A stretch of DNA of 64,000 bases from Adineta ricciae (taxonomy: Eukaryota; Rotifera; Eurotatoria; Adinetida; Adinetidae): the NCBI GenBank assembly GCA_905250025.1, contig CAJNOJ010000037.1:372001-436000 (forward strand). Direction: 5' to 3'. This document shows, in pieces, positions 27,478-39,303 of this stretch. The notes beneath the pieces were generated by a model. The model saw only the letters and a program-made list of their open reading frames with translations, did not search any database and was not told the DNA's origin. How positions within the stretch are numbered: the first letter of the stretch is position 1; each line of letters opens with the position of its first letter. The position numbers were made by a program, and so were the translations under genes.

Positions 27478-30400
27478 AGAAGACACTTTTCGAAATCTGT
27501 ATATTTCACATTCTTTTTCTATGATGTTAATTATCTGTGCGTGTGATCGATGGTAATCCAAAATAAAACAATAGCCTATCAAATGAACATTCTGATTTAG
27601 AGACATTTGAATTCTGCTAGTATTGAAATGAATGTTCGAACACGTGTACAATTAGGAATAACACGTCCATGTGAATTGATGATGATGATCGTAGCTAATT
27701 GCTACGCATTGATTGATGTTATCGATTCTTTTTTTTTCTCTAACGAATGCCGAAGAATGATAGGTGCATGCGTGCGTGAACAAAACATGATACAAAAGTT
27801 CACCGGCTAGAATCTCTCTACTGTATCATTATTATCATTGCACGCGTACAGATCATTTGATCGGCATCTCTTGTGGTTCGAACAACTGGTGTGTTGTATG
27901 TTTTTCTTAATGCTTACTGACCGTTGGACACTACGTACAATTAGTTGTATTACAGTAGTATCGTATGGTGCTTCTAATTAGCTTTTGTAAATGTCATTTG
28001 AGCACGAGTTCAATATCTTATCTTCGCTCGGTGTGCATACACGTCATCATGTTGAGAAATGTGGTAAGAATCCATCGATTCTAATGAATGTCGACGAATT
28101 AAAAGAAATCACATTGAGAGACAACGTATCAATGAATTTGTTGGCACGAAGTGCTACGAAAGCAGAGATTAATGTCAATTCTACAAGTGACCACTACGAA
28201 GCTCTTCAAATTCTGATTGACATATAGAATAACTAACAATGAATTCGCTCTATGTGTGTGATATGATGAATCGATTCGTTTTCATAAATCATCTATTTAA
28301 TAACTATGTATGATTAAACTGGGCGTGGTTGCAGACGTTCATATATATGCACATACGTACATACATATAGTGACTCTTTTAACTCATCAAATGCGTTCGT
28401 CGACATAAAGGATAGCGCTTCCTTCTGTTGCGTAAAAGTCCATCACGCAAGTCATTTACAATCAAATCGTAAGGAGATCTTTTTTCATTTAATCATGAGG
28501 CGATGTAAACATTTCCGTTGACAATGAAGAACAGATAGCACTTTTAAACGTGCTGACCACATCCGAATCGTTCTTTCTTTTAATTAAAAAATGCGGAGAA
28601 TTTTAGATGTCCTCAGGACTAACATTTTCTTTTCTTCATTTCCATTGGTTTGTTAAGTAAATGGAAAAGTCAGTAACATGATTCTAATGCTGTGGATGAC
28701 AAAGAAAGAGAGAGAGTGTGTGAACCGAGAGTTCAATTAAATTGTACATAAATGCCAGCATTTGTTCATTATGTAAAAAGAAAATATGAGAGTGCTTCCT
28801 TACATCATGATCACTCGTTTCTCTTTCATGGTATATAACTTCATCAGTTTTCTTTTTATCTTAGTTGGAAGTCACTGCCGAAAGATTACTGATCCAATTC
28901 TAATCTAATCAGAGATTAGATGACAATAACAAGAAATTTTAATCCAAATAATTGATTAATTGATAAGATTATACATCATATAGATATATATATATGGATG
29001 AAATGAAGGAGAGCGAGGGATTTATGAAAAGGCATCAGGTAGACATATACATACGCACCGTAAGGCAGTATTGATAATGAGAAAAAGAAAGCCGCTTTTC
29101 ACGTTTTTCTTCATTCTATAAATAACCATCGGGCATTAGTTCACGAAAGCAAAGAGTCTGTCAGTAAGAATGTGATGACTTTCAAGTGGATGATGTTGCT
29201 GCCAAGACCATCACTTTTTCACACTTATATTTAGACACTTCAATACTATGTCCATCATATACATCTCTGTATATCGAGTGTAATTATTGGTTATAGTAGT
29301 CGCTTGAGGTGGTGTTAACTAGACACCCTATTTGTCCATTGATGATAGCAGACAGTATATGTCTCGAATGATATATGAGTCGCCACACATCTCAATCGAA
29401 CATTACATTCATCTACACATATTTTGCATAACTTGTTATTGCGAATGATCTGTCTATAGCTGACTTGATTATGCATAGCTTGAAAGAATAAAACGGATGA
29501 GACTTTAATACGACTATCTAACCTGTCAAATAAAGTTTAACAAAGAAGATTAGATATATGCCGGTATCGAAGAAAACGAAATCGATTGATAAATAAATCG
29601 TCGACCTTTTCAAGATAATTCATTGCTACAATGACACTGAAAGTAGCTATATCTGCCAAATGGAAAGGGCAAAATCACACACATCATTGTGTACGTTAGG
29701 AATAATGGTGACACATGCACGTTAATGATTGATGAGTATTGAGCAATGATCTTTTCTAGCGAACGATCAAATTAGCAATGTGCCAATAAAATATAGGCAA
29801 TCTACTCCATAGAGAGTTTTTCATATGTGTAGGTAATAACCTTGGAATGTCCTTTGGACAGGTCATTAAGAGGAAAGGAATGTGTGTATGTGAAAGAGAG
29901 CGAATAAAAGTTGTTTATGGTCATTTAACAGACTTCTTATATGCCTGTGTACTCATATTTCTATTCCCTAGGGGAACGAACGTGCTTACATAGAAATCAT
30001 ATTGATTTAACTTAAACAGCATACGTACATAGAACTCTATCTTGTGACGTAATTAAATCACATTGATACCTTAAAATAACGGAAATCAGACCTTTTTTTT
30101 TCTCTATTTTGTTAAATCAGGAGAAGAATCGATAGTGACATTTGTTAATTTTAATGAAAAAACTACATTCTTTATGTCTTCGTTTTCTTTTCTTTTCAAT
30201 CATCATTTCAACAATAAATGATAGAAAAACAAATGTACAACAAATATCAAGAAAAGGAAAACATCAAAGCTCGATTGTATCTGACGCACATACAAATACA
30301 TATCGACAAACAAATAAAGATTATCATCAAGAGACATAGATAAAAAAAACCAAAAGAGAAAAAAGAAAAACTTAATTTATTCTTATGCTAGAAAAATGGC

Positions 30401-30519
30401 ACTTTATAGTAGAAAACAGCAGGATACAGATCATCATCATCATCAAAGGTCTATAGACATTCGGCTTATTTCAATCACCGGCGCAGAATCAAAAAGAAAC
30501 ATGTGTATGGCATATGTTA
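27478..30519. other. 3-kb gene-poor region
   Basis: AT-rich DNA downstream of RFC1. ORFs at 27607-27810, 27991-28227 (78 aa) and 30142-30339 (65 aa, whose inner ATG gives a hydrophobic N-terminus KKLHSLCLRFLFFSIIIS) have no recognisable family. None has splice or neighbour support, so none is called as a gene. No tRNA, rRNA or clear repeat was found. It may hold long introns or regulatory DNA for the exon at 30.5-31.1 kb, though that is only a guess. Confidence 0.4.
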
Positions 30520-31087
30520 CTAAAGATAATATTCGTTCATGGGTGTAATATTTCGACAATTGAACGATGTTGTTGAACCAATTACTTTACGATATTCATC
30601 GTCGTTCTGAAAGAATTCTCGATTCTTGTTTGATTGGTCGAGAGATGATTTTAATTGCGTACGATATTGTTGTGTTGTTCCTGGCCGTCGATTTGGTTGA
30701 CAAGTTGTTATTAGACTATTATTATTGGCAGTTGGAGATGACGATGAAGAGGAGGAGATTGAAGTTGATGGATTTGTCTCATCACTGTTCGTGCAACTAT
30801 CTTTACATAGAATGATATAATTTTCATTAGATGACAAGAGAATTTTGCCCGTCGTTTCCGCTGTTGGCGGTGTGAGAGATGCGTCTTGTTTGACTAATTT
30901 ATTTCCTGTTGACTGATGATGATGATGATGATGACATACATCCATTTCTGATGATCCATAACAAGAATCATTGTACGATGAACCTGTATCACTGTTGCCC
31001 GTCGTTTTAATNGTCGGTTCGGATGTGTGCCAAATTTGCCCCACAGATCTTAGGCTGTACCATGTTTCGAATCTGTTTTCTTGATTA
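30520..31087 (-). CDS. C-terminal exon of an unrecognised gene, low-complexity tail
   Basis: An open frame on the minus strand of about 185 codons, ending at 30520 after MNEYYL. It begins in-frame with ENRFETWYSLRSVGQIWHTS, directly after a candidate splice acceptor (31072-31088). The rest is low-complexity: a six-His run, Ser-rich and Asn/Thr-rich stretches. One base (31012) is N. The ETWYSLRSVGQIWHTSEP segment is repeated almost base for base on the other strand at 35 kb, which suggests it is real exon sequence. No start exon was found, and upstream exons may lie beyond long introns towards 33 kb. Function unknown. Confidence 0.4.
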
Positions 31088-33016
31088 ACTTGTTAGGAAA
31101 GACAGTTAACAACTCGTACGTTGTTCTCACCATTCTTCGCTTCTCGTTATGAAAAAAAAAGAACAATTTCCAATGACATAGACAGATTGAGAATGCCAGT
31201 GGGTTTATTCATGATGGCAACAGTACGATATGAGTGACATTTTCTTTCGTTCTTATTTGTAATCCATTAGTCGGACCATGTTGGCATTAAAGTAGGAAAA
31301 AATAGTAATAGTGGACATTGTCTGTCTATTTACAAAAGAAGGAAGGCGACGACGACGACGACGACGACGACAACGACAACGACAATAAAGAGGGAAAATG
31401 GTGCACGAACATGCTCTTGAACACTTTAGTCAAGCGAGAAAATCGACTTCCTATTTTGATTTTAGCACTCACATTCGCTTATGTCCATCATCGTTCAAAT
31501 ATAATTACTTAGTCAAGACGAGACAGAAGCGCTAGCGCTATCGTGTTTGATTTTTCAAAAAAGACGACGACAACAAGCAGCAACCATCTGTATATATGCT
31601 GTCAACCCAATTGTCTCAATTGGTCAAAATATATAAGAAGTGCCGGCGTCATCATCGATAATGCCGGCGACAAGTCGATGAAATCAAACATTACACATTC
31701 CGTCAAGGCTTTTACACTAACCCATTTCCGTTCATCAAACTAACATTTTTCAAGAGAATGTTACTTTCTTATAAATCAATAATGACAGATTTTCTTTCCG
31801 TTTGGCTTCGAAAGCTCAATAAGAACTCGCCTCAATCTTCATTCTATCGAAGTTAGGGCACGAGGATTGATATAAGTACATCTATATGTGTAAATGTAAT
31901 TCGATCTTAATGAATGAATGACCAGTGTGTTGTTGTCATACTCTCTCAAGCAAGTATTTTCATCACGCATCGTAAATAGAAGAACGACAAATATAAATGA
32001 GTGGACGCGTGTGTTTATGATTGAACCAAATGGTGATCAGTTCTTGAATTTCTTAGCTCGGCATGAGTCCTTTCTTGTTCTTTTTTTTCTCCTCATTAAT
32101 CGAATTGAAGAAGGTCTGTCATTCAAAAAAAAAACACTGAATATCTATTCTTTGTTTCTCTCTCTCTCTCATTGAAAAACTCATCATCATGTGTTAATAC
32201 AGATTTCAATCTGTTTGATACCTATTTAATCGAAAAAATACGATGACTTATCGATCATACGATGAACGGAACGGTCAACTTTCATTTTAATTCAAACGGT
32301 GATTGAGAGCAGGCAGGAGATGGTGAGAAAGAGAAAGGCAGAAAAAAACGATAATGAAAGATACGTTTCCGTTTTCTTCTCGTATTTCTACCTGCTAAAA
32401 GAAAAATTAACTTAGATCTTTATCACACTATGATTAAAGACGAGTATAGAGTGACCATCACATCATCTACGGAAGTTTCCGTTGTTTCACGAATAATGCT
32501 TACACATATTTTCTAATCCTTCATGCGTTATCCTGAACAATGAATTACTAGCAAATTAATATAGGCGTGTGCTGAAGAAGCGCGAACGTCCTTGTCTAGT
32601 TAAATTCATAGTACATTGAAACATGCTTCAAAACAATATAACCATTGTCCATAGTGACGATGTCTCTTCTTTGTTTAAGATACTAATGAATCTAATGTGA
32701 TTATAGGCACATATATATATACCGTGCGTGCAGTGTTGTTATTTTCTCTCTCTCTCTCTCTCTCTCTGTCTTTCTTTATTATAAATTTCAATAGCTTCTT
32801 GAAAACAGAAGGCCATGAATAATCACAAGATTTCCTCTTGCTCGAACGATCGCTAGTACTTGTTAAATGTGAAGTGAGATTCGCGAATGAAAAAAACATG
32901 TACAGAGGACCATGTAGATGAATAAGCAATCTGAATGTATAATTATGGAATGGAAGAATAGTAAATCGACGTGTATTTAGTGGCATGTATTTTTTCGGGC
33001 TTTTATTCATTAAAAA
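31088..33016. other. gene-poor region with simple repeats
   Basis: AT-rich DNA with a GAC trinucleotide run (31347-31385), a CT microsatellite (about 32741-32768) and several short ORFs without support. It could contain further exons of the 31-kb minus-strand gene or the promoter of the secreted peptide at 33017. Nothing firmer can be said. Confidence 0.4.
31347..31385. repeat. GAC trinucleotide repeat
   Basis: About 13 units of GAC, with GAC/AAC interruptions at the 3' end. In one frame it encodes poly-Asp within a short unsupported ORF. A simple sequence repeat. Confidence 0.85.
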
Positions 33017-33394
33017 ATGGTCACTACTGTTCGTTTCAAACTCGCTACAGTTGGTGCCTTCGCCTTCTTTGCACTAATAGCATCATGTTGTGCTTTTGAA
33101 GAAAATTCGGATACTATTCGTCAATCAAGCGATGAACAGATGGACTTTGAATTACCTCGAGAACGGTCGAATCTATTTTTACGTAGTAAAATTCTTAATG
33201 GTCAAGATGATGATGCAGTCAATCAAGTTCAAACATTACTGCGACGTGATCATATGAATATGACATATTATAAAGATCGGAACGGGCGCATCTGTATTTT
33301 ATGCAAATGGGGAATTTTACCATGCTGTGAACCGAACACTTGTCAGAAACATCGCATTCGTTTCAATGAATGTGTTGAAAACAACACTCGATAG
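33017..33394 (+). CDS. small secreted six-cysteine peptide precursor
   Basis: Single-exon ORF of 125 aa. A clear signal peptide (KLATVGAFAFFALIASCCAF) is followed by an acidic propeptide-like region with several Arg-containing sites (LPRERSN, LLRRDHMN). The C-terminal Cys module is spaced C-x2-C-x6-C-C-x4-C-x9-C (CILCKWGILPCCEPNTC then nine residues to the last Cys). An AATAAA signal follows at 33423, 30 bp after the stop. Architecture and size fit a secreted peptide hormone, defence peptide or knottin-like protein processed at LLRR. I do not recognise the family. Coding status is well supported by the signal peptide, regular Cys spacing and polyadenylation site. Confidence 0.72.
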   Translation: MVTTVRFKLATVGAFAFFALIASCCAFEENSDTIRQSSDEQMDFELPRERSNLFLRSKILNGQDDDAVNQVQTLLRRDHMNMTYYKDRNGRICILCKWGILPCCEPNTCQKHRIRFNECVENNTR

Positions 33395-34704
33395 ATAAAA
33401 AACACTTTATTGACTTAACGATAATAAAATCTATTTTAACACTTTATTTTTCATGCATAGATTACATTGCTTGCCGTTTCTGTCCTAAACACTTGGCAGT
33501 CGAACAAGAAATTATCCCGCCAGTGATCAAGGTTTCTCTTTTAACATGCCACTCTTTTTTTCCCCTATAATTTCTATGTCGCGATCTCTGTTTCCGGTTA
33601 TATCAATTAGGAATACGCCTGTCACATAAACATTTCACGATGAAGGCCATCACTATTATTCTTTTGAGTCTAGATTTCAAAAAGTTACTCATTATAAAAA
33701 TTATACTCAAATCTATTTTACTGAGAAAATAGTATTGCCGACTTTGAAATGAAATTCAATGTCAAATATATACGTGTAAATATGTTATTAAAGATTTTAA
33801 TCAGTCACGTAAAACCATTCAGATGCTAATTTCTCCGTTTTACTTTCCGGTGTTGTCTAGATTGAACTTCCTCATAACATTCTACTCTCGCTTTCTTTCT
33901 AAACTTATCATTACACATTCAAATATTTCGTATTTCGATAATGCGCAATTATATATCTGCTCGACAGATCATTACGATTGCTTAACGATGATCTGTTGAA
34001 AACTACAATTCGTACTTACATGTGTATTATCAATTAACAACCGTGTAGCAGACGATTAGATGGTGTGAAATTTCTTGCACAATGGTGTTTGTAACTAAAA
34101 ACGATGTCTTGAAACTATGTAAGCTGATGTCTATTTCCGATGAGACTTTCAGCTCGAACGGTTAAACTGTTGGCAAGTAATGAAGGAAATATTGTTCGAA
34201 TGAGCATAAAAATCAATTACGTACATATAGATATATCTGATTACTTTTTGTTGTTTTGTCAATATATTGAAAAAGACGGAAGACGGCAAGAGGGATTTTC
34301 GATTAATTCTATCAATAGAAAAAGAAATCTTTCAATTCATATTGATCAAAACACAGTCGATTCACACTATTCTCTTGAAGACAACTGCAAAAACAATCGT
34401 GCGAAGTAATTATGTAACTAATTGATTATCATGCTAGTTCGAACAATATTCATTTTGATGTATTATGATATAAGTATTATCGTCTTCTAATTGAATTAAT
34501 ACCCAACCAAACATGAGTTTTCTCCTTATTTCGTTCGAACGACATCATTAAGTATTTTTGTTCGAGTAATCTTCTTAGAATTGATTAATTATAATATTAA
34601 GACAAAATGTACGTGAAATATGTGCGTCATTTGTTTCTGAACAAATTATCTTCTAGAAAACAGCTTTCACAATCATTCAGAATACAAAGTCCAGAGTATA
34701 AAGA
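33395..34704. other. intergenic 1.3 kb
   Basis: AT-rich DNA after the secreted-peptide gene. An 89-codon ORF (34140-34409) has no recognisable similarity and atypical composition. No repeat or RNA gene was seen. Confidence 0.4.
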
Positions 34705-35075
34705 ATGTCATCATCTTCAACTGGCTCGAAGAAAGCTGCTGCTACAATGCTGAAGAGAAATCGGTTTTCAGTGAAGAACAATTCATCGAAAAACAAAACC
34801 ATTGACAGATCTCAGGATTCTGATCAAGCAGAAACCAGAAAAAATTTTGATCCTTCGAAAGAAACAAATGAACACCGTGTAGAAAATGCTAATGCATCGG
34901 TCAATATTGATCTGACTGAACGAGGTAAATAAAAATAAGGACAATTTTTGACATCTGTTATTTTGTTTTGTTTGTTCAAGTATTGGAGACATCACGAAAA
35001 CAGAAATTTAAAGAATTTGCCGGTGTAACAATAGTGGTGAAAGCAGCGACGAACTCGAAACATGGTACAGCCTAA
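34705..35075 (+). CDS. hypothetical basic protein, two-exon model
   Basis: Exon 34705-34924 (MSSSSTGSKKAAATMLKRNR onward, Lys/Ser/Asn-rich, no known domain) ends at a good donor. Exon two from 34981 continues in frame as VLETSRKQKFKEFAGVTIVV and stops at 35073-35075. Alternatively an undetected splice could lead into the other frame, which reads DELETWYSLRSVGQIWHTSEP and matches the minus-strand exon at 31 kb. Because of that shared segment one of the two loci is probably a partial duplicate. The gene is plausible but the exact model is uncertain, and no function can be named. Confidence 0.4.
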
Positions 35076-35112
35076 GATCTGTGGGACAAATTTGGCACAC
35101 ATCAGAACCGAC
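35055..35112 (+). repeat. 58-bp inverted near-identical copy of 31013-31070
   Basis: The plus-strand sequence here matches the reverse complement of 31013-31070 with two mismatches over 58 bp, while the flanks do not match. Both copies can encode ETWYSLRSVGQIWHTSEPT. Confidence 0.93.
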
Positions 35113-35501
35113 GAAGAACTGGAATTCGATCAAGATAAATCGACACGAATAACTTCGATTTAATCTCTTTTCTAACATTAAGTGTAACATAAAATTTACC
35201 ATCAATTTAATATAAATACTCGAGCTACGATGACTTCTCACATATCTCTACTTTAATATGATTTCATCTTTATCATTTTCCAACTGAAAAAGAGCTACTA
35301 TCAGTGAAACAATGCAATTACATTCTGCAGTATCATTGACTATAATCTAGCCACTCTATTCTCTTATCGCGTATTTATTTTTTTAAAGGTATATATATAT
35401 GTCACATGTAGTATAGATTAATAGTAAGAATGACAAAGATGCACACAAAAGTAAGCGGACAACAATGTTTGCCTATGGTGAAAGATCGAAAAATTCGATA
35501 A
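35113..35501. other. intergenic 390 bp
   Basis: AT-rich spacer between the hypothetical gene and the cathepsin pseudogene, containing a short TA run near 35390. Nothing else was recognised. Confidence 0.4.
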
Positions 35502-36770
35502 ATGTTTTAGTTAATCCTTATTCTTGTTTTCTGCGGGTTTGCTGCATGTAGTTCATCAATTGATTGGCTAAAATTTAAGCGCACTTACAATAAACAGTAT
35601 AAATCGGCAGCAGAAGAGGCAAAACGTAAACTGATTTTCTTTGAAAATGTAAATCGAATCCGTGATTATGAACATAATCATCCGAATGCAACATTCAAAC
35701 TTGCTATCAACCATTTGACTGATCAACGTATTCAAGTATGGGAAATCTAAGTGTTATGAACATTAATCTATTCAATTCGTTCCTGTTTTAGGAATTAGTC
35801 ACACCCACGAAATATTTCATGGAACTCAATCCAGACAATAGGCAAAGTTCACTTGAGATGTTCGACGTTCCAGATTCGCTTGATTGGCGCACTAAAGGTG
35901 TTGTTTCACAAGTCAAAGATCAAGGGATAGAAGGTCGAGTTGAGCCAGTCGTTGCTGTAGGTCAGGATATTCACGACATTCAAAGTCGAATTTGTCGAAA
36001 GAAAATAATCACCATTTTTAGAAGTTATCGAAAGTTGGTATGCTATTCAAACGAAAAATCTTGTAGCAGGTAGTGTTGCACGTGTCGATGACTGTTGTGA
36101 TCCACAAGTCAACGTTTTCGAATGTATAACTAAACTCGGTGGGATCTGCCGCGAAGTTGATTATCCATCGGTCACTCAGCAATGTCTACCTAAGAAATGT
36201 GCACCATTCACTCATGTAATACATACTTAACGATTCAGTTTGATATCGTATTGATCGTTGATCTATTGTACTGTCTAGTTCAACAAAGTTATGCGACTCA
36301 AGACCCAAAGTGAAGATACTATGGTGACATGGATTCAAAATTCGACCTTATTCGTTGGAATTGATGCTAGTCGGACATCTTTTCAGTTCTACGCATCTGG
36401 TAGTTTACGAATATTTATTCAATAGCCATTTTCTTTCATACTCCTTTATTCGATTTTAGGTATCTATAAGGATTCATCATGTTCACAAACAACTGTAGAT
36501 CACATAGTTTGTATTTTCAAAAGAGAGTCGTTCATTTATCCTTTGACCTTTGATTTATCAATAGTTGCAACTTGTCGGATATGGAAAAACACCTTCAGGA
36601 GATTTATATTGGATATGTAAAAATAGCTGGGGTATGTATTCAGCGGAATGAAGCCGATCTATAATCCGCGTTTACTCATAGGTACTACTTGGGGCGAGCA
36701 AGGATACATTCGTGTGTTACGAGGACAAAACGTGTGTGGTATTGCTAGTTATGTTATGCAAGTGGCTTAA
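35502..36770 (+). pseudogene. papain-family (C1A) cysteine protease, decayed
   Basis: Cathepsin-like gene with a recognisable I29 propeptide (SIDWLKFKRTYNKQYKSAAEE, RIRDYEHNHPNATFKLAINH) and mature domain ([65 protein letters not shown]). Seven short exons are inferred. Two lesions stand out. The best ATG (35502) is followed at codon three by TAG (35508-35510), in frame with an otherwise normal signal peptide (ILILVFCGFAAC). At the active site the expected CGSCWAF is replaced by EGRVEPV, so catalytic Cys and the following Trp are absent. The base pattern suggests a one-base deletion and a nearby one-base insertion. The catalytic His (VDH) and Asn (KNSW) remain. It could alternatively be an expressed pseudoprotease with a different start. 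Confidence 0.82.
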
Positions 36771-38850
36771 ATTGCTGTCAATGCGCATTACAATTATATT
36801 TTTCTTTTCTATAATCTAGCATGAGATTTTTTTAAAATCAAAATAAAAGTATTACATGAAGTTTACTTACGATGATGTTTTCTCTTCAAGAAATATTATT
36901 GATGAAAAGAAAGAATTGAGATAAAATCTTCAGCATTAAAATGAGATTTACATTTCGATTGTTGAACTATATGTGTTGGTATTAGTAAGAAATGCGGCGT
37001 ATATGTCAACTGTGTCAAGCGACCAGCAGACAGATGCCTGATGGAATTATTCGTAAGCGATTGCATTAACTGGAACTTAAACTTCAAGAACAGCTTATGA
37101 TTTCAAGATGATAGGAAATCACTGCTTAGTTTTTCGTTCCCTCGTTTCGTACCGATCAAGAGTAGAAAGTTCAACAAAAGCACTTTCTACATAGCTCAAG
37201 ATTATATTGACGCCCTTGAGTTGTAAATTTTCACACTACGTCATTGATCAAAAGTGATACGTCGCTGACGGTCGTCACGTTAGCCGTATCTATCTATTTC
37301 CGCTCTCCGGCAAGTACAGCGAATTTTCTCCTTTTAAATTGTTTTTTTTTTCTTTCAGCCACATACATAAGCGATGTGAAATCATATGCTGCTCGTATTC
37401 AACCAAACCAAGGGTTTTCTCTGTCTTCTCTAGCGTATATCCCCATGTCAAAGCTGTACGAAAGAACCGGCGGGATCAATGACTTTCCCATGATTTCCTG
37501 CAATGGGAATCTGACTTCGTATCCGGCCATCCGCTTCCAATACTCTTCCAATTGATTCCTTGACACGGATCATATTTTCGGATACGGTCGTAGGATCCGA
37601 TCCGGTTCCTGGTGAAGAATTCGTTGGTCTTTTACGAGCGACGGGATACGAACCGTAAACCACAATTTCCGTTACGGTTACGAGCATATGAACCGCTACT
37701 TTCCCGTATTCTCAGATTCTAAATCGTTTAATACGATTTTCCCACTAATCAGTATTTAAATGCACAGAAATTTTACAACTTTATGATACGTAATCAATAG
37801 AGAGGTGATAGAAGCCTACCATTGATTGAGATGACAATATTTGTTTGCATCTAATTACTCGGCAGACTGATGCAACTGTTCTGAATTTTTTACTTTTGTA
37901 AGTGATTCTTTATTTAAGATTCAATGATTCCCAACGCTAATTATGCGAATTTTTTTATAATACTATTGAAAAATATTTCAAAGCCGCTTCTCAATTGTAA
38001 AAATGCAGTATCGTATGAAAAAAAATGTTCCGATTTTGGTTATACTGTGAATCGGTTATTATTCAAAAAGTTGTCAAATGGATAGTACACTTTTTCAAAA
38101 TCTTACATGTACGCATGTATTTTAAATCACCTGCTCAAATACCCATCTACGTTGGTAACGTAGAATAAAGTAGTAATCTAATAAATAACTATCATAGCGC
38201 TATAGGTGATGTATCGTGTTTATTATCGATGCTTTTTTTTATTAATTCCGAGTTCCCATGAGGTGTTTGGTGGAGTAGATACGTGGGGTGCATAAATGCA
38301 ATATTGAGTTTAACTTAACCGCAACTATTGTGCAAAGATTACGTTATTAGATCCAATATCATCCTGCATACCGGTATTATCTATCTACAATGAGTACCAA
38401 GTCGCAATGTCACAACTTACTGACGTATATCTTTTCAATCATTCTTCCAATTGCCATCCACCCGCCAACGTAAAACAGGCGTGAAAATCAGATTTCACAT
38501 GAGAAAGCTAATGAAAAATCAACTTAGATGACATGATTCGATCAACCTTTTGATTGATTAAATCCTGTTAAAAAACTGATAAAAAATTAATTCTCTTCAA
38601 GACATTGTTTAATTTTCAACAGTACCTGTCTTCCATAAAAAATAATGAGTTCAACTAGATATTACAACAGGATTCAGCCGATTTCAGTTGATTATTTTTA
38701 CCTTAATCGATTTCCAAGTTGTCTAGATCAAGTACTTTACTCCGATATACCATCACATGTCTGCCGGCCGATCTGATTGTTCTAGTACTCTTCACGTAGA
38801 TGATCCTAAAGACATTTAAATCGCATTTCCACTCGTCAACGACGAGTATA
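36771..38850. other. accessory non-coding region
   Basis: No supportable gene. A GC-richer island at about 37440-37700 carries CCGG/GATCC-rich words and short dyads (for example TTCCCAT then ATGGGAA around 37485-37509). The rest is AT-rich, with no intact transposon ORF. Confidence 0.45.
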
Positions 38851-38855
38851 GCCAG

Positions 38856-39303
38856 GGTACTTTTAGGATTTTTCCTAATAACTACTGAAATCTGAAAAAA
38901 ATCATCGTAGGATGCTTTTAGGATTTTTCCTAATGATTACTGAAATCTGAAAAAAATCATCGTAGGATGCTTTTAGGATTTTTCCTAATGATTACTGAAA
39001 TCTGAAAAAAATCATCGTAGGATGCTTTTAGAATTTTTCCTAATAACTACTGAAATCTGAAAAAAATCATCGTAGGATGCTTTTAGGATTTTTCCTAATA
39101 ACTACTGAAATCTGAAAAAAATCATCGTAGGATGCTTTTAGGATTTTTCCTAATAACTACTGAAATCTGAAAAAAGTCATCGTAGGATGCTTTTAGAATT
39201 TTTCCTAATAACTACTGAAATCTGAAAAAAATCATCGTAGGATGCTTTTAGAATTTTTCCTAATAACTACTGAAATCTGAAAAAAATCATCGTAGGATGC
39301 TTT
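38856..39303. repeat. 55-bp tandem repeat array, eight copies
   Basis: The word GATGCTTTTA recurs at 38911, 38966, 39021, 39076, 39131, 39186, 39241 and 39296, giving an exact 55-bp period over about 445 bp. Copies differ by a few substitutions (for example TAATAACTACT versus TAATGATTACT, TTAGGA versus TTAGAA). Each unit contains the dyad TTAGGA-TTTT-TCCTAA (or a variant). It is a minisatellite or the core of a non-autonomous element, and no ORF spans it. Confidence 0.97.

Noticed and set aside
27991-28227. 78-codon ORF downstream of RFC1
   Set aside because: Length is within chance expectation for this composition and there is no supporting feature.
31318-31512. ORF containing a poly-Asp run
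   Set aside because: Created by the GAC trinucleotide repeat. No domain and no context.
37244-37555. 103-codon ORF in the GC-rich island
   Set aside because: Begins at a non-ATG codon and crosses a compositional island open in several frames. No protein similarity.
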